This document shows, one piece after another, positions 1 to 9,500 of a DNA stretch of 28,783 nt. The position numbers and the translations under genes were made by a program. The first letter of the stretch is position 1; each line of letters begins with the position of its first letter. Under the pieces are notes generated by a model. The model made no database searches. It was not told where the DNA came from and saw only the letters and a list, made by a program, of their open reading frames with translations. Origin of the DNA: Euryarchaeota archaeon UBA602 (GTDB lineage: Archaea > Thermoplasmatota > Poseidoniia > Poseidoniales > Thalassarchaeaceae); assembly GCA_002498455.1 (NCBI GenBank), contig DAHO01000050.1, positions 15,991 to 44,773 on the forward strand, in the 5' to 3' direction.

Positions 1-3000
1 GAGAATATCCATGTTGGTGACAATACCACCTACGAAATGTGGGCAGAAGTCACTGAGATGTTCATCCACGATGGCTCAGAATCAAATCGGTACCCCATTG
101 CTGTCCATGCGAATCTGTCACTTGACTACGTGTCATGGACATACTTCCGCAGCGATGAACAACCGCTTTGGCTTGACTTCAAGACTCACTACACTGCAGA
201 CTGGGAGCGCGGAATCTTCGACCAGCGATTGGTCCATGCACCGGTGACATTCTCAGTCAGTGGTGGCCCATTCGGCAATCGGACGACCCCGACCAACTAC
301 ACTGGATTCGGCCAAGGTTACCGCGCTGACGAAGGAGGTTGGGCGAGCCTAACCTACGTCCAGCAATCCGGCGCTGTAGGCAACTGGAAGCAGGTGCGTT
401 GGAATTCAACCTACGACAATGGACCCGGTATGCTACCCGGCGGTTACGAAGAGATTGTGTGGAACAACTTCACACTCTCTCACGATGTTGTGGGCAGCTA
501 TGATTACGCCAACACCAGTTTACCAGTGGGCGACTATGAGTTTACAGGCAGGGTCGATCCAAGCCTTGCCTCCGAGTGGCCCTGGCCACACGTGACCGGT
601 GCAGAAACAGATCCATTCATGATTCGAAGCATGCATCGCATGTACGTTGAAGCTGAATTGATTGTGGCTGGTCATAACCCAATTTATTACTACGACGCGA
701 CCCAGTTCACAGGCAGTAGTTACGGTGCCTGGAGGGCCCTGTTCAGCGCTCAAGGATTGAGTTCCGCAGGCATCACGTATGAGGAAGCCAAACTGGGCAA
801 ACCATACGCGGAGTTGTGGGATGGTAGCGCTGCCTCACTTCAAGGTGAGTCTGCCAAGCTGCGTCCTTTCCTGCGAGTCAACTCGACGCACTGGTTCATC
901 ACCATGCAAAACGGCGGTGATTTCGATGCACCACCTTGTGGACAAATCGACCCCAGTGATCCAAGCAGTGAATTGCGCTGTGAGATTGTACCTGAGATGA
1001 ATACGGGTGAGACATTCCGAGTGATTGGAAATGTCACAAACCGCACAGGTACTCCATGGATCCAGGACCCAATGGCTCTCCAAGTTGACTTGGACAGCAA
1101 TGGGGTCTTCCAAGGCAGTCAGGAAACTGGATTCGCCCGTGTGCCCACCATGTATGGTGGCGAGGCCCGCTTTGATTACAACTGGACATGGTACAGTCAG
1201 TACCAAGCCTCAACCTACGGTGTTCGTGTGGATTTCACCAACTCTGAATTCTACTTTACCGGAAACCAGACGAATGTGTTGGCTGAAACCGGTGCTTACA
1301 ACAACGTCTCTGTGATTGGGACCACCGACTTCCAACTGAACACATTGCCACGATTGTATCGCAACCAGAACACCACCGTGGAAGCACGCTTGGTCGACAA
1401 TGCGCTGCAACCGGTCAAGAACGCACCCGTCAATTGGACTTGGTCCGCTACGGGCGAGAGCAACTTCTCTGAAACCGATTCCAATGGAATTTTCAAGATT
1501 GATTTGAACATCACATCGACGGACGAATTGGGCAATTTCAGTTTGCAGTTCTCATTCCCAGGAAACCCACTTCTGCAAGGTTCACTGGTCAATCAACCCA
1601 TGTGGGTCGTTAGTCGGACCTATGTCGATTTGATCTCAACCACGCCCAACCTGCGGAGCAGTGGCGAGGTTTGGCAATTCTCTGCCAAGGTAACCGATGA
1701 CAACAGCACACCGGCTCTTCGAGACCCCGGTGCAGCATTGGATGGCGGTGGCGCCGAAGGCGGTATTGTTCAGGTGATTTTCGAAGGTACCGACTTTGAC
1801 AATGTCCAACATCGTCAGGTGATGTTTGAACTAGAACCCAATGCAGGCGACATCTACGAACAGTTGCTATTGGATGCGCAGATCCTACGCGAGGACCCCT
1901 CATCATACTTGCCTGACGGTTTTGGTCCGGTGAATGTCATCTTGAGATTCCAAGAGAATTTACCGCATGAAGGCTGTGAGATGTTGCAAGAATACCAGCT
2001 CTCCCTACAGGGAGCCTGGGATCCTTGTGTCACTATCCAAGGCAGTGATCACTACCGCCGTGTGATGCAATACAACGTCGATGGGTTCTCACTCATCGGT
2101 CGAACCACCCTTGATGTGGATGACCAGATTGTCTACACCAGCGAAATCGACCCGGTCACTGGACAGAGTATCGAGAAGCCGATGGTTGTCACAGGTCAGC
2201 TTGTGGATGAGTTGGGCAGTAACCTGACAAATCGTAACATCCGTGTCTCATACGAGATGCAGGGCGGCACTCAGGGCGTCATTTCCTGTCAACCGGCGAC
2301 CACCGACATGGATGGTATGTTCGAAGTCACCTGTCCACTTGAGGACGTCATGGCTGGACAGGCTCGAGTCACTGTTGAGTACAATGCGTACGACAACAAC
2401 GACCGATACCGGTACAAGAACTCCAGTGTGACCCGCTTGTTCCCTGTGTTCAGTAACTCAACATTGTTGATTACACAAGTCGGACCACTCAAGCAGGACG
2501 TCGACCGCTACGAAACGCAAAATGGCGATTCCTACCCAGTGTTGTACCTCAAGGAACACTACCACGTCCATGCCATGCTCGAGCAGAGTAACGGCAACCC
2601 ATTGGGTGGTAAGTGTCTGAACATCTACATTGATCCAGACCAAAATACTCGGCCGGTTGCTACGGCGATGACGGGCGACGAATTTGGAACTGTGGAATGG
2701 TACAGTGGTGACAAGGATCAGAACCCAAGTCGCAAGAGTATCGAACCCAGTGGTAACAATCTCGAAGGATTCCGCACACTCCGTGTTGCTTACGAACCCG
2801 ATTTGGAAGTTCCCGGCGGTTGTCGCAGTGAGACCAACGCGGTAGTGAACGGGTCCTACATGGATGTCGAAGTCTTGGTCCGAAGCCGTGTCGATATGGT
2901 CATCAAGACCCAATGGCACAATGCAGATGGATATCTGCCCGGAGATGAAATCGAAGGTGCAGTGGCCATCCTACGTGACCGACTCGACTTGGCGGTGGAA

Positions 3001-3846
3001 AATGAGGTCGTGACCTTTGTCTTTGACTATCAGAACAGTACAGGCGACTGGGTCAACTACGAGATTCGGTATGTCTTCACGGACGAGCAAGGTGTGGCAA
3101 ATTTCACTTGGACGTATCTTGGAACCGAGGTTCCGGGCGCCGATGATGGGGAATCCGCACTCGAAGGGCGATGGCGAATTACCGCCATGTTCGAGGGCAG
3201 TCTCTTGTTCAAGGAGTTCGGTGAAAATCGGAGTCGAACCGTCAACCTTGGAGACACACCCGAGGCACAAGCCAGTGCCTGGAACATGCAGGTCTTGCTG
3301 CCAATCATCATTGCTTTCTTGTTCGCTGCCATCATTGGTGCGGTCATGTACAAGCGATACAGTGAGCGTCGCCGTGTGGAAATCCTGCGAGGTATCCTCA
3401 CCGACTCTCTGTTGGCACTGCAAGCGCGCAATGAGTACATCCAAGTGATTTTCAATTGTTACAAGGATCTCGTGCGCTTCTTCCGCCAGCATGGATTCAT
3501 GAAGAAGGTCTACGAGACCACCCGTGAATTCGAGTGGGCTGTTCGAAGAGCGTTCTACATGGTCCCAGCCGAGCAATTGGATGACTTCTTGGCGATCTTC
3601 GAAGAAGCTAGGTATTCGGATCACAACATCGGCATCGCACAGCGCGATCAGGCAATGAGCACCCTCAGCGCTATCACACAGTCTATCTCTATGGCACTGG
3701 GTGATTCGATGATTGCACGAACTGCTGAGCACGAAGCGGCCCTACATGGCAACTTGACCAAGGCCGGGGAATTCGTAGACTCTGAGGGCAATGTCCAGCA
3801 AGCAGGTCTTGAAGACGACCCCAACGCCAGTAACTTCAGCCTCTGA
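1..3846 (+). CDS. Giant surface protein, C-terminal membrane anchor and DUF4129-like tail (5' truncated)
   Basis: The reading frame is open from the first base, so the N-terminus and any signal peptide lie outside the window; 1281 residues remain. Most of the chain looks extracellular: beta-rich Ig-like or carboxypeptidase-regulatory-like modules with many N-x-S/T glycosylation sequons (for example around residues 455-520 and 715-790). One membrane helix lies near residues 1095-1116, followed by basic residues (YKRYSERRR), so the last ~165 residues should be cytoplasmic. That tail reads like DUF4129, a domain often attached to transglutaminase-like membrane proteins: a helix with Y-K-D-L-V-R, then T-T-R-E-F-E, then F-E-E-A-R-Y-S. 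The function is unknown; a cell-surface sensor or adhesin is an inference. The family look of the tail is fairly convincing, while the ectodomain assignment is only general. Confidence 0.85.
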   Translation, partial: ENIHVGDNTTYEMWAEVTEMFIHDGSESNRYPIAVHANLSLDYVSWTYFRSDEQPLWLDFKTHYTADWERGIFDQRLVHAPVTFSVSGGPFGNRTTPTNYTGFGQGYRADEGGWASLTYVQQSGAVGNWKQVRWNSTYDNGPGMLPGGYEEIVWNNFTLSHDVVGSYDYANTSLPVGDYEFTGRVDPSLASEWPWPHVTGAETDPFMIRSMHRMYVEAELIVAGHNPIYYYDATQFTGSSYGAWRALFSAQGLSSAGITYEEAKLGKPYAELWDGSAASLQGESAKLRPFLRVNSTHWFITMQNGGDFDAPPCGQIDPSDPSSELRCEIVPEMNTGETFRVIGNVTNRTGTPWIQDPMALQVDLDSNGVFQGSQETGFARVPTMYGGEARFDYNWTWYSQYQASTYGVRVDFTNSEFYFTGNQTNVLAETGAYNNVSVIGTTDFQLNTLPRLYRNQNTTVEARLVDNALQPVKNAPVNWTWSATGESNFSETDSNGIFKIDLNITSTDELGNFSLQFSFPGNPLLQGSLVNQPMWVVSRTYVDLISTTPNLRSSGEVWQFSAKVTDDNSTPALRDPGAALDGGGAEGGIVQVIFEGTDFDNVQHRQVMFELEPNAGDIYEQLLLDAQILREDPSSYLPDGFGPVNVILRFQENLPHEGCEMLQEYQLSLQGAWDPCVTIQGSDHYRRVMQYNVDGFSLIGRTTLDVDDQIVYTSEIDPVTGQSIEKPMVVTGQLVDELGSNLTNRNIRVSYEMQGGTQGVISCQPATTDMDGMFEVTCPLEDVMAGQARVTVEYNAYDNNDRYRYKNSSVTRLFPVFSNSTLLITQVGPLKQDVDRYETQNGDSYPVLYLKEHYHVHAMLEQSNGNPLGGKCLNIYIDPDQNTRPVATAMTGDEFGTVEWYSGDKDQNPSRKSIEPSGNNLEGFRTLRVAYEPDLEVPGGCRSETNAVVNGSYMDVEVLVRSRVDMVIKTQWHNADGYLPGDEIEGAVAILRDRLDLAVENEVVTFVFDYQNSTGDWVNYEIRYVFTDEQGVANFTWTYLGTEVPGADDGESALEGRWRITAMFEGSLLFKEFGENRSRTVNLGDTPEAQASAWNMQVLLPIIIAFLFAAIIGAVMYKRYSERRRVEILRGILTDSLLALQARNEYIQVIFNCYKDLVRFFRQHGFMKKVYETTREFEWAVRRAFYMVPAEQLDDFLAIFEEARYSDHNIGIAQRDQAMSTLSAITQSISMALGDSMIARTAEHEAALHGNLTKAGEFVDSEGNVQQAGLEDDPNASNFSL

Positions 3847-3862
3847 GCTGAATGACACAAAG

Positions 3863-4315
3863 GTGAGGCGAGTGCAAGGTACTGTTCTTGCACTCGCCCT
3901 CCGCCCAACGAAAGGTCAGACTGTCGACTTACAGGATGGACTAGAACTGTCACCAAAACAAGGTGTGATTGGTGACCACGGTACAAGTAAAAAGCGGCAA
4001 GTAACATTCCTTGACAAAGCAGCATGGCAAACCGCTTGTGAAGAGGTTGGAGTCGAAATCGAATGGACAAAGCGTCGATCAAACGTATTGGTATCCGGTC
4101 TCGATTTACCTAAATTGGTGGGTAGCGAAATTCGAGTCGGTAGTGCATTGGTGGAAGTCATCGGTGAAGTATTCCCTTGCCACAACATGGATGCTGTACA
4201 GCAAGGATTGAAACTTGCACTCAAACCTCAATGGAGAGGCGGTGTATACGGTCGAGTTGTTGATGAAGGCGAAGTCACTGTGGGCGATCAAATCACAATT
4301 CACTCATCGCAATAA
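3863..4315 (+). CDS. MOSC domain protein
   Basis: About 150 residues forming a nearly stand-alone MOSC (molybdenum cofactor sulfurase C-terminal) domain. Visible family features are an early V-x-G-T-V strand, G-V-I-G-D-H-G, R-R-S-N-V-L-V-S-G-L-D-L, the E-V-F-P-C-H segment with the conserved cysteine, and a closing G-V-Y-G-R-V-V and V-x-x-G-D-Q-I. MOSC domains are linked to sulfur carriage and molybdenum-cofactor chemistry; the substrate here cannot be read. The GTG at 3863 is preferred because the domain begins there. An ATG at 3791 in the same frame would overlap the upstream surface-protein gene by 56 bases, and a GTG at 3872 is also possible. The gene is convergent with the next one and their 3' ends overlap by 16 bases. 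Confidence 0.8.
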   Translation: MRRVQGTVLALALRPTKGQTVDLQDGLELSPKQGVIGDHGTSKKRQVTFLDKAAWQTACEEVGVEIEWTKRRSNVLVSGLDLPKLVGSEIRVGSALVEVIGEVFPCHNMDAVQQGLKLALKPQWRGGVYGRVVDEGEVTVGDQITIHSSQ

Positions 4316-4785
4316 TCGCCCTTGGCATCCAACAAGATCATTGCAAGGTCAACCTGTTTGCAAGTTTGTAGGATTTCATCATGCATCTGATCACTAAACT
4401 CATCAAGCGTAGCGAGTGAATCTGCATTCGGGTCACGCATTGAATCAAATAGATGGTTGAGGACGCAGGATACCCCATATGCTTGTCCGGCTCTGAATGC
4501 ATGGTCTACTCCACCCGCACCGGGGTCTTCAGCCCGAAGTTCCATCATGACCTGTTGAGCGTAGGCAGCAAGTGCACCATAGACGGATTCCATAGCAACA
4601 CCAACCGCTGCATTCGCCTCTAAGGAAGATTGAGTGGTGGCCATGGCCGCATCAATGCATTCACGGAATTTCGCAAAGGCCTGAATGGTATCCTCCCCTT
4701 CTAGTTTCATCGCTTCATTCATCAATTCCCGCCAGTCATCAGTCATCTCAATCGGGTCGACGGGAGTGCCGCCAGAACATAGCAT
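4300..4785 (-). CDS. Small helical protein of unknown function
   Basis: A 161-residue soluble protein, largely alpha-helical by composition, acidic and alanine-rich, with no signal peptide or membrane segment. Four cysteines are scattered (near residues 43, 118, 151 and 160) without a clear metal-binding spacing. I do not recognise the family. An internal ATG at 4746 would give a protein starting M-T-D-D-W-R-E-L, which looks like a natural N-terminus; neither start has a strong ribosome-binding site. It is transcribed away from the L18e operon and its 3' end overlaps the MOSC gene by 16 bases. Confidence 0.65.
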   Translation of the reverse strand: MLCSGGTPVDPIEMTDDWRELMNEAMKLEGEDTIQAFAKFRECIDAAMATTQSSLEANAAVGVAMESVYGALAAYAQQVMMELRAEDPGAGGVDHAFRAGQAYGVSCVLNHLFDSMRDPNADSLATLDEFSDQMHDEILQTCKQVDLAMILLDAKGDYCDE

Positions 4786-4798
4786 TTGGCCGATTCAC

Positions 4799-4868
4799 AG
4801 CCCCCATAGGGGGCTTGTGGGCACCCGTGGGGTTCATAACGGAACGGCTGGTCGCGCGGCTACCCACG
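4799..4868 (+). promoter_or_regulatory. Structured leader in front of the L18e operon
   Basis: The gap between the divergent gene at 4785 and L18e at 4882 is short but rich in inverted repeats. A perfect 7-bp stem (4799-4805 with 4809-4815, loop ATA) is followed by a 6-bp closing stem (CGTGGG near 4826 with CCCACG at 4863-4868) that encloses a small GTTC/GAAC hairpin. The ribosome-binding site GAGGGA lies at about 4871-4876, just downstream. Ribosomal protein operons often carry autoregulatory leaders, but that role here is inference. No tRNA fold could be made; the T-loop-like TTCATAA lacks the invariant A58. Confidence 0.3.
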
Positions 4869-4881
4869 TCGAGGGAGTCAT

Positions 4882-5247
4882 ATGGCAAGGAACAACAAGA
4901 AGACCAACCCAAGCCTTCTCACCTTAATCGGTGATTTGAAGGCACAAACACGGTCGAATGGTGCTCCGCTGTGGCGAGACGTTGCGCTGCGACTTGAATC
5001 AAGTCGCAGTAATTGGGCTGAACCGAACCTAAGTCGTTTGAGTCGATTTGCAGCAGACGAGGACCTGATCCTCGTGCCTGGCAAGTTGCTCGGAAGTGGC
5101 GAAGTCTCGGGTAAGCACACCGTCGCCGCCTACAGTGTGAGCTCTTCGGCTAAAGCGAAGATCGAGGCCGCTGGCGGCGAAGTCGTCACCATCCACGATT
5201 TGATGAAAGCGAATCCAACAGGCAAGGGGGTGTTCATCCTTGGCTGA
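4882..5247 (+). CDS. rpl18e: Large ribosomal subunit protein eL18 (L18e)
   Basis: A 121-residue protein of the archaeal/eukaryotic L18e family, a component of the large ribosomal subunit with no counterpart in bacterial ribosomes. Family features seen: N-T-x-P near the N-terminus followed by a helix with L-x-G-D-L-K, W-R-D-V-A-L-R-L-E, a central L-V-P-G-K-L-L-G-S-G segment and S-S-A-K-A-K-I-E-A-A-G-G-E-V. The ATG is preceded by a good ribosome-binding site (GAGGGA). It is the first gene of the L18e-L13-S9-RpoN operon conserved in archaea and overlaps L13 by 8 bases. Length and order are ordinary for the family. Confidence 0.96.
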   Translation: MARNNKKTNPSLLTLIGDLKAQTRSNGAPLWRDVALRLESSRSNWAEPNLSRLSRFAADEDLILVPGKLLGSGEVSGKHTVAAYSVSSSAKAKIEAAGGEVVTIHDLMKANPTGKGVFILG

Positions 5248-5719
5248 AGCGACCACGTTCGTATACAATGCAGAGGACAAGGTCCTCGGCCGATTGGCGA
5301 GTGTCGTCGCCAAGCAGTTGATTACGGCCAAGAAGGCCGGTGAAGACACCCGTGTCATCATCGTCAACGCGGAGAAGGCAATCGTGACTGGCAAGCGCTC
5401 AACCATCTTGTCAGACTACCGAGCAAAGTACGAGTTGAACCATCCTCGAAAGGGACCGTTCTTCCCACGTATGCCCGATCAAATCCTCAAGCGCACCGTT
5501 CGCGGTATGCTACCCTACCAGAAGAACAGCAGCGGTCGTAACGCTCTGCGCTCATTGCGTGTTGAAATCGGCACCCCTTCAGACCTTTCTGGAGACCTGC
5601 CCGATGGCTGTGAATGGGGAGATTCAACGAAGATTGACCGTCCGCTACCTGAGCGATTTGTCCGATTGGGCGAAATCAGTAAGGAGCTCGGCGTCAAAGT
5701 ACGATGGGAGGCTGAGTAA
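5240..5719 (+). CDS. rpl13: Large ribosomal subunit protein uL13
   Basis: A 159-residue ribosomal protein L13, which binds 23S rRNA early in large-subunit assembly. Key segments are V-L-G-R-L-A-S-V-V-A-K, I-V-N-A-E-K-A-I-V-T-G-K-R and the signature R-T-V-R-G-M-L-P. The start is TTG, read as methionine, which overlaps the last 8 bases of L18e; no in-frame ATG precedes the conserved V-L-G-R-L-A-S segment. The overlap and weak start codon suggest translational coupling to L18e. The C-terminus ends two bases before S9. Confidence 0.96.
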   Translation: MAEATTFVYNAEDKVLGRLASVVAKQLITAKKAGEDTRVIIVNAEKAIVTGKRSTILSDYRAKYELNHPRKGPFFPRMPDQILKRTVRGMLPYQKNSSGRNALRSLRVEIGTPSDLSGDLPDGCEWGDSTKIDRPLPERFVRLGEISKELGVKVRWEAE

Positions 5720-5721
5720 GT

Positions 5722-6159
5722 ATGGCAAAGAAGAACCAGAACAAAGTGGTCAACACATCTGGTAAGCGCAAGACAGCAATTGCTCGTGCCACCGTCAAGG
5801 CTGGCAAGGGCCGAGTGCGTGTAAACTCAGAGCCGATTGAAATTCTACAACCTGAAATGGCACGGAACAAGGCCATGGAACCTCTGGTCATTGCTGAGGC
5901 AATGAACCGCCTTGAGCGTGTTGACATTAACGTCAACACGATTGGTGGGGGCCAGATGGGCCAGGTTGACGCCATCCGTACCGCAATTGCACGTGGCCTG
6001 GTCCACTACAATGACGGTGCAGAAGGGATTGACGAAGAGCTCCGAGACGAGTTCCTTCGATTTGACCGAAGCCTGCTAGTGAACGATCCACGTCGGAAGG
6101 AACCCAAACACCAAATGGGTCGCGGCGCGCGTGCCAAGTGGCAGAAGTCTTACCGTTGA
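5722..6159 (+). CDS. rps9: Small ribosomal subunit protein uS9
   Basis: A 145-residue ribosomal protein S9 whose C-terminal basic tail reaches the P-site tRNA in the 30S subunit. Family features are G-K-R-K-T-A-I-A-R-A near the N-terminus, G-G-G-x-x-G-Q-V-D-A-I-R-T-A-I-A-R in the middle, and D-P-R-R-K-E near the end followed by the terminal K-S-Y-R. A GGGAGG ribosome-binding site lies inside the end of L13. It is the third gene of the operon, with a 10-base gap to rpoN. Confidence 0.97.
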   Translation: MAKKNQNKVVNTSGKRKTAIARATVKAGKGRVRVNSEPIEILQPEMARNKAMEPLVIAEAMNRLERVDINVNTIGGGQMGQVDAIRTAIARGLVHYNDGAEGIDEELRDEFLRFDRSLLVNDPRRKEPKHQMGRGARAKWQKSYR

Positions 6160-6169
6160 GGTGATTTGA

Positions 6170-6379
6170 ATGATTATTCCAGTAAGATGCTTTTCATGTA
6201 ACAGCGTAATCGGACACCTTTGGCAGCGCTATGCGAATGGAGTTGCAGAGGGAAGAGACGCCGGAGAAATGCTAGATGAACTCGGTGTCAAACGATACTG
6301 CTGCCGGAGAATGTTCGTTTCTCACGTCGAACTCATCGACTCCGTTGCACCTTTCAGCGTGACTCGACCACAGGAGTGA
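6170..6379 (+). CDS. rpoN: DNA-directed RNA polymerase subunit N (Rpb10 family)
   Basis: A 69-residue zinc-binding subunit of archaeal RNA polymerase, which helps assemble the Rpo3/Rpo11 platform. It starts with the family signature M-I-I-P-V-R-C-F-S-C and carries the atypical zinc ligands C7, C10, C44 and C45. A strong GAGGTGA ribosome-binding site precedes the ATG. Its place after S9 is the usual archaeal order; rpoK, enolase and S2, which often follow, are absent here and tRNA-Pro comes next. Confidence 0.97.
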   Translation: MIIPVRCFSCNSVIGHLWQRYANGVAEGRDAGEMLDELGVKRYCCRRMFVSHVELIDSVAPFSVTRPQE

Positions 6380-6386
6380 ATACCGT

Positions 6387-6406
6387 ACATCTGTGAATAC
6401 AGATGT
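6387..6406 (+). terminator. Hairpin between rpoN and tRNA-Pro
   Basis: A perfect 8-bp inverted repeat (ACATCTGT at 6387-6394 with ACAGATGT at 6399-6406, loop GAAT) sits between the rpoN stop and the tRNA start, ending three bases before the tRNA. It may mark a transcript end or a processing site. It has no T-tract, so a classical intrinsic terminator is not supported. Confidence 0.4.
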
Positions 6407-6409
6407 CCC

Positions 6410-6484
6410 GGGCCCGTAGGTTAGCTTGGCCTATACTTGACGGCTGGGGGCCGTCAGACTCCGGTTCAAATCCGGACGGGCCCA
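6410..6484 (+). tRNA. tRNA-Pro (GGG anticodon)
   Basis: A complete cloverleaf can be drawn: acceptor GGGCCCG (6410-6416) with CGGGCCC (6477-6483), discriminator A at 6484; D-arm with A14, the G18-G19 pair and A21; a 5-bp anticodon stem (6439-6443 with 6451-6455) and loop CTGGGGG, giving anticodon GGG at 6446-6448; T-stem TCCGG/CCGGA around loop TTCAAAT. The variable loop is short (type I). CC follows the discriminator but a full CCA is not encoded. No intron is seen. Confidence 0.93.
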
Positions 6485-6496
6485 CCTACGGTGGGC
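6480..6496 (+). terminator. Hairpin at the 3' end of tRNA-Pro
   Basis: A perfect 7-bp stem (GCCCACC at 6480-6486 with GGTGGGC at 6490-6496, loop TAC) shares its 5' arm with the 3' acceptor strand of the tRNA. It could compete with the acceptor stem or mark the transcript end; its role is inferred from position only. Confidence 0.35.
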
Positions 6497-6546
6497 ACTG
6501 ACCGCTAACGGGAGGGTTCAAACCTCTTCCAGACCATCACGATTCC

Positions 6547-9500
6547 ATGCGGCAGCAGTGGTTCAGCTCTCTGGCCCTCGCGGCTCTCTTTCTGATTCCC
6601 ATACTAATCGCAGCGCCAGAGGCGCTGCGGGAGCACACGCATGAGGGAGTGGTGTACACTTCAGACCAAACGTGGTCAGGAAATTTTTCTCTGGATGAGA
6701 ACGTTGTCATCGCTTCAGGAGCAACTCTCCTGATTGAATCAGGTACACACATCAATGTGACCGAAGACATCACGATCACCATCCAAGGCAATCTGCAAAT
6801 TCATGGAACCACCGAAGCTCCAGTCAGTATCTGGGGTTCTTGGTTCGCTGAGAACTCAGTCCAAGCTCGCTGGCAAGGTTTCTTGCTTGACTCTGGGTCA
6901 GTTGCATCCGTTTTGCATGCAATGATTTCTGACTCTAGAGGCGGTTTTGATGTTGAATCTGGAGCGTCTTTGACCATTGAATCTACACACTTTGTCGATT
7001 CAATGATCGGTGTATGGAACAAGGGCTCGATGATGGGGGCAGGATTTGAATGTCAATCGGCTACCACAACTTGTCTCCGTGTTGATGGGATCGCCAATTT
7101 GGATAGAGTCGCCTCTTCGAACAGTGCTGGAGTCGTCCACATTGCCAATGGTGGCGATGCGACCATTGATTTGATCGAATCAGAACTAGACTCAGATGTT
7201 CTGGTATTGGATGGAGGTTCCACATATTCCGGAGAAATCCAGGCTGCAGGATTCACTCGAATGATTCGTGCGAGCGATTCGGTGACCGCAACGGTTACGG
7301 CCATTGCGACCGGAACGGGTGAAACATTGGTCGATGCATCGATGGTCGCAGGTCTTGAACTGATTAATGGAAATACCACAAATATCACGGTGTCTAGGAT
7401 TCTAATCGGTACCGTCCAAGACATCCGCATGTCTTCGATTGAGTATGAATGCGATGGGACTGCGAATTGTATCGATGCCCAAATCCAAGGTGAGTTGGTT
7501 GTAACAGATTCATTGTTTGCCCAACAGCCCTCTGATTCCAGCGTCTTTACTCGACTTAGAGGCGATGGGATTGTTCGGATGGACAACATTACCTTGGCCA
7601 GCAGTACGGTTCTGTTCGATGTTGCAGGAAACGGTCAATTCAACATCAGCGATTCACAACTGTCAGTTCATTCTGCGGGAACCATATCGGGTTGGGGACT
7701 AGAGATGGCAAACTCCAGCATGGTCGGTGTAGAAAATGGGTTGACACTGCTAGATGTTCAGTCGAGTATCTCTGATTCAGAATTCAGTCGTACGTTTTCC
7801 ATGTCAGACTCCACATCATTTGGCCTTCGTGCCGTTTGGTCTGAGGTCTTGTTGGATGATGTCATCGTGGCTGGTTGGAACGATGGTATTCGTTGCGAGT
7901 CAGCATGTACAATCACTGGAACATCGGTCAATGCCGGTGACGGTGGCCGAAACAGTGGAAGTGCCTTGACCTGTGATGGTGGTTTAATCAAGCTCCAAAG
8001 TGTTGAAACTTCGGCTTCAGATGTCGGTATCGACCTCATTGATGGTCAAGTCCATATCGAGGAGTGGTCGGTAGACATGGCTCATCGAACCTATGGGATT
8101 CAGTTGGCCAACGATGCGCATGCGACCATTCGAAATATGCCTTCATACACCTCTTCAGGTGTCCATGATGGATTTGGAGATGGGACGCTATTGTGGGGCT
8201 CTACAGGGGCCCCTGATCTCGCCGTCACCATTGAACAATCATTCTCTGAATCAACCATCACAGTGACTGATTTGGTGGGCCAATCCATTGCTGGAGCCAG
8301 TGTAACCTCACATGGTTTTTTCGAGATGACCGATAGTGCGGGCCTCGCAACTCTGCCCCTACTCTCATCAGGTTCTCTCGTTGAGGCTGAGGATTCCTCA
8401 AGCGGCATGGGTTCCAGTGCTACGATTGCACCGCCCGGTGGTGACTTGCAAATTGCCGTGATCCCAGGAACCGGTGACTGGACCATCCCCGCAGGTGTCG
8501 ATGCACGTTTGACAACAGGACAGTTCGTCTTGGATGGCAACCTCACGATTGAGAGCACTGCAACACTTACACTGATTGATGCCTCACTCAACATCCCCCT
8601 GGATGCCAACCTCAACATTCAATCAAACGGTCTGCTCAAAGGAGACAATGGTACCTTCAGCGGCGGAACCGCAACCTTGACTGCGGGAGTACCGCTACAG
8701 GGTGTCGGAAAGGGCCTGACAGTCAATACCGATGTCACCTTCATTTGCTATGATCCTTGGACATGGGTGAATACATCAATCGCGGGTTCATTGCATCTGA
8801 ATCAAGACTGTGAGTTGATTTTAGCAGGCGGTCAAGCATCGGGTTCTGTTACTGTGGAAGAGGATGCCTCATTGACGCAGAGAAGTTACCTTTCCGTGAC
8901 CGTACTGGATGCTGGTGAACCTGCAGAAAACGCTGATGTTGCAGTCGACGGCTGGCTCCAGTCTACGGATTTGAACGGTAAAGCCGAAACTTGGTTCACA
9001 TGGAAAACCGTCGATGAGAATGGCGCAACCGTGTCCGATTCACAGCGAACCGTCATCATACAATACGCAGATCTCAATCGTTACAAATCTTGGATTCCGA
9101 CGAGTAATGCCGAAATGGAAGTGATGATTTCAACCATCAAGGAAGAGACACTCTCTCAATCAATGCGTTTGGAATCGGTATTTTCTCCTTGGCATCTAGG
9201 TCATGATTTGTACGTGAGTTCAGGTACTACATTGGAGGTCATGGCTGACACTGAACTTTCTCTCGCCCCTGAAATCGGTATTGAGATCGAAGGCACCGTC
9301 TTAACGGGTGAGGCCTGGATTGGTGGATACGCCTCGTCTGGAATCACTGTCGGTCCTAACGGGTTATTGCAAATGACCACTACACTGTATTCTGGTGGTC
9401 CCATCACTGTTGGTGCTTCAGGGTCAGCCTCCCTAGCATCAGTGACCGTTTCGGATGCTCCATTGACAGTGTCTACAAACGGTGTCTTGGAAATCATTGA

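Noticed and set aside
2971..3732. Long minus-strand ORF (253 residues) inside the first surface protein
   Set aside because: Shadow of the coding frame; its product has no family features and lies fully within a convincing gene.
6508..6532. T-arm-like GGGTTCAAACC after tRNA-Pro, suggesting a second tRNA
   Set aside because: No matching acceptor, D-arm or anticodon arm could be found in the 50 bases upstream.
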